A DNA stretch of 64,000 nucleotides from assembly GCA_037903355.1 (NCBI GenBank), contig JBAJFE010000026.1, positions 2,170,001 to 2,234,000 on the forward strand, written 5' to 3'. Below, piece by piece: positions 37,424-47,906 of the stretch; positions within the stretch are counted from its first letter, which is position 1; the number at the start of each line of letters is the position of its first letter. The position numbers and the translations under genes were made by a program. Under the pieces are notes generated by a model, which was not told the DNA's origin, did not search any database, and worked only from the letters and a program-made list of their open reading frames with translations. The DNA is from Trichuris trichiura. Its lineage: Eukaryota > Nematoda > Enoplea > Trichinellida > Trichuridae.

Positions 37424-39744
37424 GGCAGTGTTGGGGAAACAGTTTGACTAGGCAGTTCTATCCGGCAGTCACACAATGGTGTATAAGAGGGGCAGTTCCA
37501 GCGAATAAAAGTGTAGATTTAATAAAAAAGGGCAGTGGGAGCTGGATGGTTGTCTCCCGAAAAAGGTAAAGCACGTAAATCGGGGAAACTAACTGTGGTT
37601 GACCGGAAACGCTAGCCAAGGCGGCTGACCGGACTAGCGCGACGTGCCAGGACAGTTGTTCGCCGGCGCGCAAAAGTTCACTGCAGCACTGCCTGTTTGC
37701 TAAACACTGCCGGGATGGCACAGCGACGAACACATTTTCAGCCACGACTTATGGGCGCCAGCTGCGGTGGCAGCGGCAGCGGTAAGCATCTGGTTCGTAG
37801 GCCGACCGAGCAAATCAAACAACACACACTGAGACGCTTCGAAACTACTTCAGCCTAATAGCACAGCTTGAACGTGTCTACGGGCAATGACTGCCGAGAC
37901 TAGACGAGTCGAGAGCGCTGTCAGCAACTTAAGCATATGAAAAAGTGCCCATGGAATCTCGCCGCTTTGGAAAAATTTAACTTGCAACCAACGATGACTA
38001 ATCACCGTGAAACTTCGAAATTGCAGCTCTTGTCCAATGCGAGTGTTTTCTCGTTTTAAGTTTTGATCGCAACTTTTAAACGAGAAAGGGATATTTGAAA
38101 TTCAAGAGTATTATTAATAGAACAGCGTGAACGGCTGGCTGTCCCCCAGCAAGTCATGTTTTTGAATATCAAATGTGTTCGCTTTATGATGCTTTCGCTG
38201 GGGCATCTCGGGTTTTTCCGATCTGCCTGTTTGACCATTTCGCTGCTGCTTCACTCCACCCCCAGTGGAAACAATGATACTGTTATTGTTTTTTGTGACA
38301 AAACGTTCTGATAGTATCCATGTTTAGAAAAGATCGTTTTTCACTTCCCTTTCCAAACAACCGTATGAACGTGCGCACGAGTGGCCTACGTTGAGTTAAC
38401 GGGTCCCTCTTGAAGAAGTATTAAGGAGACGTGAGTCTTCATAGTGACGAATTAAACCGGCAGATTAAGAGCTAATGGAAACTTATTCTCATAGATTGTT
38501 TAGCTAATTGTCTTAGTTAAAGAGGACGATCAAAAGTTTCATATTAGCTAAGGCAGTGCAGAACGGTTGCAAAAATGTTATCGAGTTATCATCATGAATA
38601 GAGGGCAACAGAGTTTTACGAGTTGGTGCAACCGACTTGATTTTATTAGGGAAAATACGTTGTCCACAATGTGCATTAAACTTATAACTCAATGTGCTAC
38701 ACATCAATATGTCCGCGTGAGATCGTGCTTAAATTTGAAAGCAAACTTTCCTTCAGTTGAACTTTGGGATCAAATTTGTCGATCAAATAGGCTGTTTGCT
38801 CCGCTTATTCGAACAGTCGCATAGATATGTAGTGGTAAGGTAGCGTTAGCACATTAGTCAGCGCGTATTTTGCGTGATTATTTTTCCGTTTCTGTCAAAA
38901 CATGCCGAGTTGCAAATCCAATTCTGTTTGGTAGTTATGCTTCGGTTTCCTCGCAGATCTGATCTGCTAACTTTTCAGTAAACTAAGATTGACTTATCGC
39001 AGCTTTATTTTTCTTATTAAACTCGAGTCCTTGTTGAAGACCAGCGGTTTCTCTAGTTATAAGATATATGCATCCAGGAAAAGCAGGACGTCAGATTGCC
39101 AATAAGGGTGAAAACGCTGAGCGTTTACGGTTAAATGATGGGAACTTTCGGAATGAACGTACTTTGTCGACGTTTCAAGATGCAATGCCTAGATTACATG
39201 TACAAATATTTACAAATGCATATCATGAAACACGTTCGCCCTGGAAGCTCCGATCGTTGAAGCATGCACAGTGTTCTCATTTTTACTGGTGCTGTCGGTC
39301 AGCTGGGCACTTTTTTTTATTTAAGAAAGCGGATGTTAGTCAACAGAGATGAAACGTTTCTTGCAAGTTTATTTCCAACCATTCAATTTTTCTTTTTAGT
39401 GCGCATAAAACTCTCCTCTTTTTTACTAAGGCCTTTGGCAAGCACCGAGAGAAATAAGTGGGACCATTACCGTACACATTTCACCCTCAAATTTGAAAGT
39501 CTTATTTAAGCTATTTCCATCAACGGCTTGAGGTGAAATAAAATATTTTTGCTTATCCTAACGAAGGCAAGTTTCAGTTGCAGGAGAATATGTTCGCGCT
39601 CCTTAAATTTGACTATAAAACCCAAGACTGCTGTGCAAAATGTCTTCTTTCGGCTGATGTAGACCTCAATGCAGCTAAACACCTGCTTCGCGCCCTGCAC
39701 TCCGAAAAAGTACAGTTTCAGCATGCCGGAAAGGAGAAACAGCA
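37424..39744. other. collagen IV upstream region
   Basis: The first 500 bp upstream of the collagen ATG (37424-37930) are G+C-rich and would hold its promoter and 5' UTR; no specific element could be named. The rest is AT-rich. A 94-codon ATG frame at 39068-39352 (+) and overlapping short frames are not recognisable. I see no supportable gene. Confidence 0.5.
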
Positions 39745-40377
39745 ATGGAAGATGTTGAAAGAATTTTATATGGCGCCTACGGTACTGATGTCGTGTCAAG
39801 AGGCGTGTCGCTAATGGCACAGGCGCTTTTGCGGTGGGTAGTTCGACGTAAGCCGTCGGCCAAGGTAAGGACGTTCCACGGTAGCTGACTACAGAGATTT
39901 TCCGACATTGCTGTATGGAAATTCAGCTCCGGCAATACTAGAACTCGCGGAACCATTGTACAGTATGATCGATCGAGTCCTGCTCCGTGCAGTGGACGTA
40001 ATTGAATAATGCAAAAAATGCGTGCCATATAAGCGGCCTGAATCTGGCAGGGAGGAGTGCGTCGCCACTTGCAGAGAATTGCTGCCCAAACAAAGGAAAA
40101 GGACTTTACTGTCGCTGATATTTAAGCGTGGTGAGAAACGGGTCCTCTACAACAATCAGGAAAGGAAACTGGCTTGACGGAATGAGGACAAATGGCCGCG
40201 TCCATATATTCATGGAAAGGAACTGCTCCCTTCTGTCCGCTGAAACCAAGACAGTGTGGTGTTGCGTGAATGACTGCGGCCAAGTGAGATAGATGGTCAC
40301 CGCAGTCCTCTACAGCAGACAGCTTACACAGTTAGCCCTTGTTACAAGAGAGTAGGGAAAATATGCATCAAAGAAAT

Positions 40378-40558
40378 ATGTTGAGTTTCTTTTACGGAAA
40401 GCTTGTCCCGTTGAGAAATTTTAATTTTCCGGAGCGACACCGCGAAAGTTTCATTACATTATTTTAACATCGCTGAAGACGGGTCTCGTTTGACCCGAAA
40501 GCTCCTGAAAATTAAAATTTTTCAACGGGACAAGCTTTCCGTAAAAGAAACTCAACAT
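40378..40558. mobile_element. foldback/MITE-like element with 58-bp inverted arms
   Basis: Arms 40378-40435 and 40501-40558 are near-perfect inverted repeats (from ATGTTGAG inward to GGAGC), with only a few mismatches. The loop carries hammerhead-like copy 3 at 40471-40505 directly against the right arm. Similar words (ATCAAAGAAAT) flank both sides near 40368 and 40590. No coding capacity is present, so it would be non-autonomous. Confidence 0.65.
40471..40505 (+). ncRNA. hammerhead-like hairpin motif, copy 3
   Basis: CGCTGAAGA, stem CGGGTC/GACCCG with loop TCGTTT, then AAAGCTCC. It is nearly identical to copy 2 but with CTGAAGA instead of CTGATGA, a change that would abolish hammerhead cleavage. 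It sits in the loop of the foldback element. Confidence 0.45.
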
Positions 40559-40906
40559 GAAACTATACGGTCGCGTACCAAGAAGTCACATCAAAGAAAT
40601 GTGTCGTCATTCTGTTGCAGGACAAAGCAGAATTTCAGCATTCGGCTGCCGGGATGAAAAAAATCTTTTACGCTATCCAAAGTTAGCAGACCTATTGGCT
40701 ATGCAGAACTGCCTGACCCGAAGCTACTTTTCCGTATTCGATTAGACCGAATATGGAGATGTGTCTTCCTGAAAAATGGGTGGCAGAATTCCTTGGATCA
40801 AACTCTAGTAGATTCAGCAGCCATGGTATCCTTACGATGCCAGAAAGCTGCCGAACGCGTCCGAAATATTAATAATGACATATTCAGAGAATTTTGCCAC
40901 AACTAG

Positions 40907-42373
40907 ATTTTTTAAATTTTTAAAATCGTCAAAAAAATGCACAAATTTCGCTTAATGTTCTTCAGCTAAATTGTACTTTTACTGTATGAAATAAAATACA
41001 TCAATTCTGAAAATGCAGGTCGTGACGGTTTGACAGAATTGATCGTAGCCAGCGTGGAATATTTTTTATTGCTCTGACCAAGCTGAAAGCTTTCATTACA
41101 GTTTCAGCCATACTTTTGAAGAAATATGATTGTTTATAGTCTGAAGCTGTGCTGAAACTTAAAAATTATTCCGCGCTTTGGATCTTGTCTCTTAGACGCG
41201 CGCCGTCTGAGAAATGCAGGTTCCTTTCTGGCAAGCACGCCTTTAATTTGTTGTACCTTTACTGAAGAGCATGCTAGTCACCTTTTTTGCCCTTAAATAA
41301 ATCTAAGCAACGACAAAAGCCTTATGTTTAAGCTTAGGTTTAGGTAACGGCAGAGCAGTATGATAGGGTAACTTACAGTATGATGGTGGAGAGCTTAGGA
41401 GACGACGTCCCCCGCTTGAACTAGCGCCATCCATGTAGCAGCTTAGCATAATTCAGACACAAATGCCACTTTCGCCCTTTTATTCTAGTTAGGGCACAGA
41501 ACACTCCTGAATAAAAAATTAAATTCAGTTTTTGTAACTGAAACTCTCAGTGCATTGCCGCAGCCGAGGAGGCACAAAGGGACTAGGAACCTCTCTTTAC
41601 CATGTCGTTGCATTTAAAATAATAACATAAAATTTGCGAAGCATAGTTTCACGTTTCATCTTACTGGGTTTAAGCAAAAGATATTTATAACAAGCTTGAA
41701 AACGTTGGAAATACTGTTGCCGCTTAGAAACCGCCAATTCGTTTAGACTCACTCGTTGCACCAGTGGATTGTACGCAGAGACAAGCGAGATTGAAGTAAT
41801 ACGCCTTAGATAATCACCGAAAGGTGGTACTTAACAAAAATGTGACCGATGGATGTATAGTTGCAAAGTAACAACCCGCTGAATTTGAGAAACAGGCAGG
41901 AATGATGCTTTCCTGAGCAATTGGCAAGAAGACAAATATTGCGACCTCTCTTACCTTGATTAATTTGCCTGTTTTACATTTTTTTCATGAGTAAAAAAAT
42001 ACTTTCGTCATCTTAAATGCAGTGAATATCGGTTTCGGCTTGACATTGCGTATGTGGCAATGTTTGTTAAAAGAAACACTTACAAAATGAAGACTACAGT
42101 ATCCTCTATTACTATTTTTCTTCTTATTCTTATTGTTATGATTAATATTATTATTGCCATCATATTTAACTTTCCAAAGATTACTTATTTTTAAATATAT
42201 TGTGCCCCTATGATGAGACTTTATTCGCAATATTATTTGCATTTAAAATGCTTGGTACTTTATTTCTCTTATCGTAAGTACGTGACATGGATTGAATTTG
42301 TTGTGGCTAAATGATGTTATTACGCAGACAAACTTGTCCAGCGTAATTCTATACGAGCTTGGACAGTTGCGGG
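40907..42373. other. intergenic, nothing seen
   Basis: AT-rich sequence without supportable exons upstream of the USP gene. Contains a short T/A-rich low-complexity run at about 42110-42160. It would include the USP promoter, but no core element is distinctive. Confidence 0.6.
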
Positions 42374-45300
42374 ATGGAAAATTTAAAGGAGGTTGACTGC
42401 ATGACTGTCGATTTTTCTCCGAGTACATCATTCGATAAGAATGGTTCCGCTCAGTCGTCTGATGTTGATACGGTTGGCGATTGGAACTGCTCTCCTGTCT
42501 GTAAGCACGCAGATAATGGTATTGATCTCGTGCATGTCAGACGAAAGGTCAAAGTGAAGGAGTTCAACAAATGCAAGGTAGCCTTTTTCTGCCATCATCT
42601 TTTTTTGGAAGGTTCTCGCGTTGCTTAATTTCGCGTATTATTCAGTTCTGATGTAAGTTAGCGTTTACGATGGGTGTCATGCTTGAAGTTACGGTGAACC
42701 CGTTTTGAACGTGACACAATAATAAAGAGCGGAAATTTCAAAAAGGGCATTATTCCGTCTTTAGCGGAATGAATTGTGCTGTCAGAAGCAATCAACAATT
42801 CTGAGATTTCATCGAGATCCATCCAATTCGTTTGAGCGAGGCGTGTAGCGAAGGTGCCGCTTTTCATTGTTCCGCTAAATTGGAATGGGTTCCCCTTAAT
42901 TTCAGATTAGAAAACTTAATTGTTTACAACAAAACATGCTTTATTTTTGTGTCTACTTTTAGTTTGGTTAACGTGGAACTGGCGGAAGAAGTAGCCTGGC
43001 TGAGGTTTGCCGTCTTTCGTAAACCAGTTTCACTCTTCTTGTGTTTCGCTTTCCGTATTTCTGCGTGCTTGTTCACTTCGACGGCTTAAGATTCCTGACC
43101 GCTTTTTTTGCGTTTGTTGCGCAAGTTGCCTTATTTGGCAGAAATAGTTGCATTTGTAATGCGAAATCTATTTTTCTTCAAAATATACCACTAAACATGA
43201 TTTTAGGCCATTTTATTCTTCGGTAGAACTGTTTCCTGTTAAGATTTTCATTTGCCCGGAGGTCGTTGCGGAGGAATCCGTAGGTTTGTTTTTTGTCACT
43301 TGGGATTGAGTAACTATTGCGACTGTTTGCTTTAGCTGTTCACTTTTTCGGTTAAGGTAGAACTTTCATTTTATCAGAATCAAAAAAACTTAACTAATGC
43401 TGCTTGGACGCAATACTTTTTTATTTGCTTACGTATGCGGTTCAGAAAAGTTTACTTCACAGAATTGTACGCTGATTGCTGCCAAAGACACTTCCTATAC
43501 AATTCCAAACGGTGCCGTGATTGCTGTTTGCTTGAAATGTGGACATCAGGCAAGGCGCGTGTTCGTTTCACTTCTTTTGTTATGGTATTGTTAACACAGG
43601 GATGCTACGGCTCTGTCGGACTAAATCATGCTCGCAAACATTTTGAAGCACTGAAAACGGGAGTTCATCCAGTTTATCTATTTCTTCCATCTTTCCAGAT
43701 TCGGTAAGTTCATCCTAAATTCTTTCGCCTATTTTCCAACTTGCTCAAGCGTAGTTTGAAAGTCGTTGAGTAGAAAGAACCGAAATATCATCATGTACAG
43801 TTTAACAAGAAGCTGGCAGGGGCAGCTATTCTTATCTTCTTGTTGGCAGAGAAGTATACAGTGTTTCCTTAGGCAATGGAGAACGGCTTTGTTAAGTAAA
43901 TTACTTTTTAACGTAGCAGAGAGCAATGGATTGCTTTATATCAGGTCATTGTTTTAAGCAGTTAGTCAGGGAGGCGCCAATTTGTGGATGGGTGTTTGCT
44001 AAAACAGTATTTCTGCCGGATGACGATCAAGATTATTTTTACAGGTGCTTCAATTGCGACTGTACACTTGCACCGGATGCATCTGACCTAATTGGCGATG
44101 CAGTGAAATATATTCGTGGTGTCGAGTCGAAAAGTACATCGGCTGATCAGCCGAAATCGGACGATTTGCTTCGTTCTTGTCCAGAGGCAAAAGCCTGTAC
44201 AGCTGGCCAGTCGCGGAGTGCGTCAATAAAAAGAGAGGTCGTTGGTGCAGTTCAGGGAGTCGTTACTGTGAACGATGTTAACTGTAATAATGCAATGAAA
44301 CCCAAAGTAAGTTGACAACATTTGAACATACATTTAATTTAAATTTTCAGGGTTTTTTAAATCTTGGCAACACCTGCTTTTTTAATTCCGTTTTGCAAGT
44401 GCTTGTCCATACTCCGGCCTTAATGTCCGTTTTGCGGAGAAGCGTCGAGAATCACGTCATCAGGATAGATCCTAATTCTAAGCTGCCTCTTCTGAAACCT
44501 GCCTTAAAACTAGACGATGAAGTATTTTAATTGTTTACATCAAATTTCCTCATGGACGAATGTAGTTGCAGTGTTATGATGAAATTGAGGTGAACTTGCC
44601 GGCTGGTAGTACGGCATTGCGTACAGCATTTTTGGATTTCGTAAATAGATTGCGAACGCAAGAAAAACCAGCTCTTAGTCCTTCTTCTGTGTACGATACC
44701 ATGCGAGAAAGGTTGCGATTGTCAGGGAAAGGATATCGTGTAATGAGTTCAATATTACAGGGTTAGCTTCTTTCGCGATAACAACCAGCATGATAGTCAC
44801 GAGCTTTTGCGTTGTTTTATGGATGCATTGAGAGAGGAAGAGATGGAATCGGTTAGAGCTGCCTTGCTGCTTTATTTTGGGTTACCAAAAGACAGTTCGG
44901 AAGTTGGTTTTACGGATAAAAAGCATATGGGTAACAATCAGATTGCAATTTGTTGAATCGCCTATTATACATTGTTTTTTAAATACTTGCAGCGTACCTG
45001 CATTCCGCACAGGTACCGGCAGTTGACCAAGTATTCGGCGGGACACTGTTGCAACGAATCAAGTGTCTTTCCTGTAACTCAGTATCATTTCGTCTGGATC
45101 CTTTCCTTGATTTATCTCTTTGTCTGAGAACTGCAAAGCAAACCCAAATTGTGATTGTAATGTGGAAGTTTATCCGCCTCCACTGTCACCGTAAATGTTG
45201 AATTTTCAGAGGCAACCGGTACAAAAAATGAGCAAAAAGGCACAACGAAAAATTAAGAAACGACAAAGGGCAAGAGTAAATAGTTTCCCACTTTCGGCTT

Positions 45301-46741
45301 TAGACGTATACCTTTTTTTAGCAACAGCGTAAATTGAATCAACTAGTAAATGGTGAATGCAAACGTCAATGGCATGGAGAAGCTATCCCGAATGTTAGCG
45401 TTTGCAAAGACGAAAGTACGTTTGAGCATGTCTCCTTGTTCTTAGTTGTAACAAAGTGATTTTTTGCATAACGTGTGTTTGGTAACTATGCTCTCTTAGT
45501 ATTTTACTTCTGACAACTTGACCTATTGTAAAATAAGCATTATTATCCATAGTTTTTTGGATCATACCCGTGCCATGTTCAACGGAAAGCGAATATAATT
45601 AGGCGGCCCAAAGTCGTAGGCACGGTGGTGGCGTTTAATGTTTTTATGGGATTCTAAGGAGTGAAAAAATAGTGTTTCCCTTGTCAGTGCTTTTATCGAG
45701 CGCTAATTTTGCAGCAGGTAGCGCGAATGGCATTGCGGTTGAGAAATGTGCGGCCGAGCTGAAGCAGTTGACAATATCCAGGATAGAATCAGAGGAGACT
45801 TTGGAAAATTCTGGAAACGATTTTTGTATGACACTTCAATCGACCTCAGCAAATTGTACAAATTCCGATGAAGAAAATGAAACTATAGAAGATTGTTTGC
45901 GTAGTTTCTTTGCGGAAGAACTAATGGAAGGTAATCTTGTCACTTCACATCATTTGAAAGCTGAACGTGGAATTTGCAGGATCTGGTCAGTTTGCGTGTG
46001 AAGATTGTGCAAAAGCAACTGCTGTCTCGTCTCACTCTAGTAGCGTTTTGAAATGCATTTTGTGCAAACAGGCGGTTTGCACAGCGTTTTTCATGTTTAG
46101 ATGAAAAGCCGACTACAATTCTTTCCGACGCGGTCAGAAGAGTTGTAATTTTTAGTCCACCTGCGGTGCTGACGCTTCATTTGAAACGATTTGCTCAGGT
46201 ATTTTTCGCATGCAAATTTTCGCGCGTCATTGTAAGTATTTTAGAGTGGCTCGACCATTCGCAAGATTTCTGAAGACGTTACGTTTTCGCGACTTTTAGA
46301 CTTGTCACCATTCTGTTCGAAAAGAAGTCGGGTCCGTTATCGCCTTCTTTGATTTCTTACGTTCTATAATTAATGTTGTAGGGTATTACCAGCGGCCAAG
46401 TGTTGTACGAACTGTACGGAGTCATATGTCACTTTGGTAGCGCAAATGAAGGCCATTATATCGCCTATGTTAGGACGAGGAATGAAGAACAGGATCGAAA
46501 ATTTTTGCAGTTAGTTTCGCTGGTAGAAAATATCACATTTGTTGCTCAATATGAGGGTAATCGACAAAAGAATCAAGAAATGCCCTCTCTGAACAAAGTT
46601 CGCGAAGGTGTTCATAATATTCCGCAGAATGGAAAAGGTGGTTGCTGGTATCGGTTAAGTGATAAAGTTGTTACACCGGTGTCAGAAAGTGAGGTTCTTA
46701 AATCGACAGCGTACCTCTTGTTTTATGAACGCACTCAATGA
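42374..46741 (+). CDS. ubiquitin carboxyl-terminal hydrolase, USP16/USP45 type
   Basis: Cysteine protease that removes ubiquitin; in animals USP16 acts on histone H2A. Fifteen exons give about 753 residues: 42374-42577, 43463-43549, 43600-43703, 44045-44306, 44351-44521, 44572-44711, 44761-44930, 44993-45150, 45210-45275, 45322-45415, 45715-45930, 45980-46039, 46101-46198, 46245-46327, 46393-46741. The N-terminal UBP zinc finger reads CKH, CKNC, CLKCGHQGC, HARKH, CFNC. The catalytic domain follows: Cys box NLGNTCFFNS (TGC at 44375), QHDSHELL, DPFLDLSL, a Lys/Arg-rich insert (KKAQRKIKKRQRAR), zinc-ribbon pairs CLSC and CEDC, LHLKRF, His box EGHYIAYVR, WYRLSD and the terminal LLFYER. The zinc finger plus basic insert is the USP16/45 signature. 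The donors of exons 6, 8 and 14 have close alternatives in the same phase. Intron 2 begins with GC. Confidence 0.93.
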
Positions 46742-47906
46742 AATGTTAGCACTTTCCAGTGACAACGTTTTGTTGTTGATAGTAAATGCGGTTTTTCTCC
46801 TGCGCGAAAACAAGCAATTAATTACTTGTCACATTACGTGAATTTAGGTTTAATTGGGATCAGTGATTTAAACAGACACTGTCGACGTGCCTTCTTTATA
46901 TTTAGTCCATCTTTCAATGTCAGTCTTTCAGGTAATTTTGTTAAACTTCTACTTTTGTGTAGCGACGTAATTACGCAAAGCAGAACACTTGTTGCTGTTA
47001 ATATTTTCCAGGTGAAAACTTGTTGAATTGGTTGCATTTTCGTTCTAATGCGTAAAACACACCAGCAAAGCAGTAATAAGCAGAGAAGCACATTTAACGT
47101 GAGCGCGCGGTTCATATTACGCACATTTATGTTATTGGGCGCTATGAGTTCACCAAGAATAATTGACATAATAGTTTTCCATATCCTGTTGCAGAGGGCC
47201 TATTCGGGTCGCCTATGAAGTACAGCAATTTCGAAAGCGGAATGAAATACGGGTTTTGACCACTTACTGATTGTGAAGTTATAATTACCTGAGCATAACG
47301 GAATGAGTTGAATTACATTGAAAGCGAAACTCTTTCCTAATTAAATAAATTTAATCGGATTGACCTGAAGCAATGAAGCGATCGGCTTAGTGGATAAATT
47401 GCAAAAAATAGGTGAGTTTCTGCAACTTAAAGCATTCCAACGTAGTAAGATCTTTTCATTTAATTAAGGGGCAGTCTTTTATCAAAGAAAAAATGCATCA
47501 CGCCTTTTCAGAATGCCTGCGTTAGTAAACAAGAAGTAAATTTCAAGCCATTGAAACGCCATTTAGCGTTTCAGTTAAATGCCTATTTTGTTACAAGGTG
47601 AATAATGACTAAATTCGAATATGGAACTGTTGCAAAAGTTTTTTGTTTAAATGCTCGTGCTGCCTACGTTGCTGTTGCGAGTATATTGCTTCCTTTAAGC
47701 GGAGCTAAGGGAATTAGGCTGGCTCGTGTGGCCAACACGGTCAAAAACGAAGCCGTAAGTTTTGCTAAGTTTTCGAGAACAGCTAATGTTTGCTTATTAC
47801 TCGCAACGATTTATGGCGAAATATTGTTACTAGGAAAGTGAAATGTCCCACAAGCTCGTAAGTACTTGCATTCTGTACAGTATGACATTTAGTCGTACTT
47901 GATCAT
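46742..47906. other. spacer between USP and EndoG genes, two weak ORFs
   Basis: 46834-47169 (-) is an ATG-started 111-codon frame whose second Met opens a signal-anchor-like stretch (ALTLNVLLCLLLLCW); no homology is recognised. 47605-47841 (+) is an ATG-started 78-codon frame with two hydrophobic stretches and an internal perfect donor (GCC|GTAAGT at 47754); no partner exon in phase was found. Either could be a small gene or chance. Confidence 0.3.

Larger units (their letters stand above)
39745..40906 (+). pseudogene. decayed protein gene of unknown family, split by a foldback element
   Basis: From ATG 39745 the frame reads MEDVERILYGAYGTDVVSRG and on to a C|GTAAGC donor at 39848. After a 49-bp intron it continues at 39897 in phase with FPTLLYGNSAPAILELAEPL. 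The same frame then meets stops at 40007 (TAA), 40175, 40241 and 40271 (TGA), with protein-like sequence between them (RPESGREECVATCRELL; FKRGEKRVLYNN). A foldback element occupies 40378-40558. An 82-codon open stretch at 40658-40906 lies in the same frame. I do not recognise the family. Each stop is one C-to-T change from CAA or CGA. It could instead be coincidental open sequence; the consistent frame and composition make a relic gene more likely. Confidence 0.42.

Noticed and set aside
44721..44760. USP intron 6 starting at 44721 (40 bp) instead of 44712
   Set aside because: Both keep phase; 40 bp would be the shortest intron in the window, so the 49-bp version was preferred, though not proven.
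47605..47841. 78-codon ATG frame as an upstream EndoG exon
   Set aside because: Its good donor is phase 0, but the only acceptor before the EndoG ATG frame needs phase 1, so it cannot join in frame.
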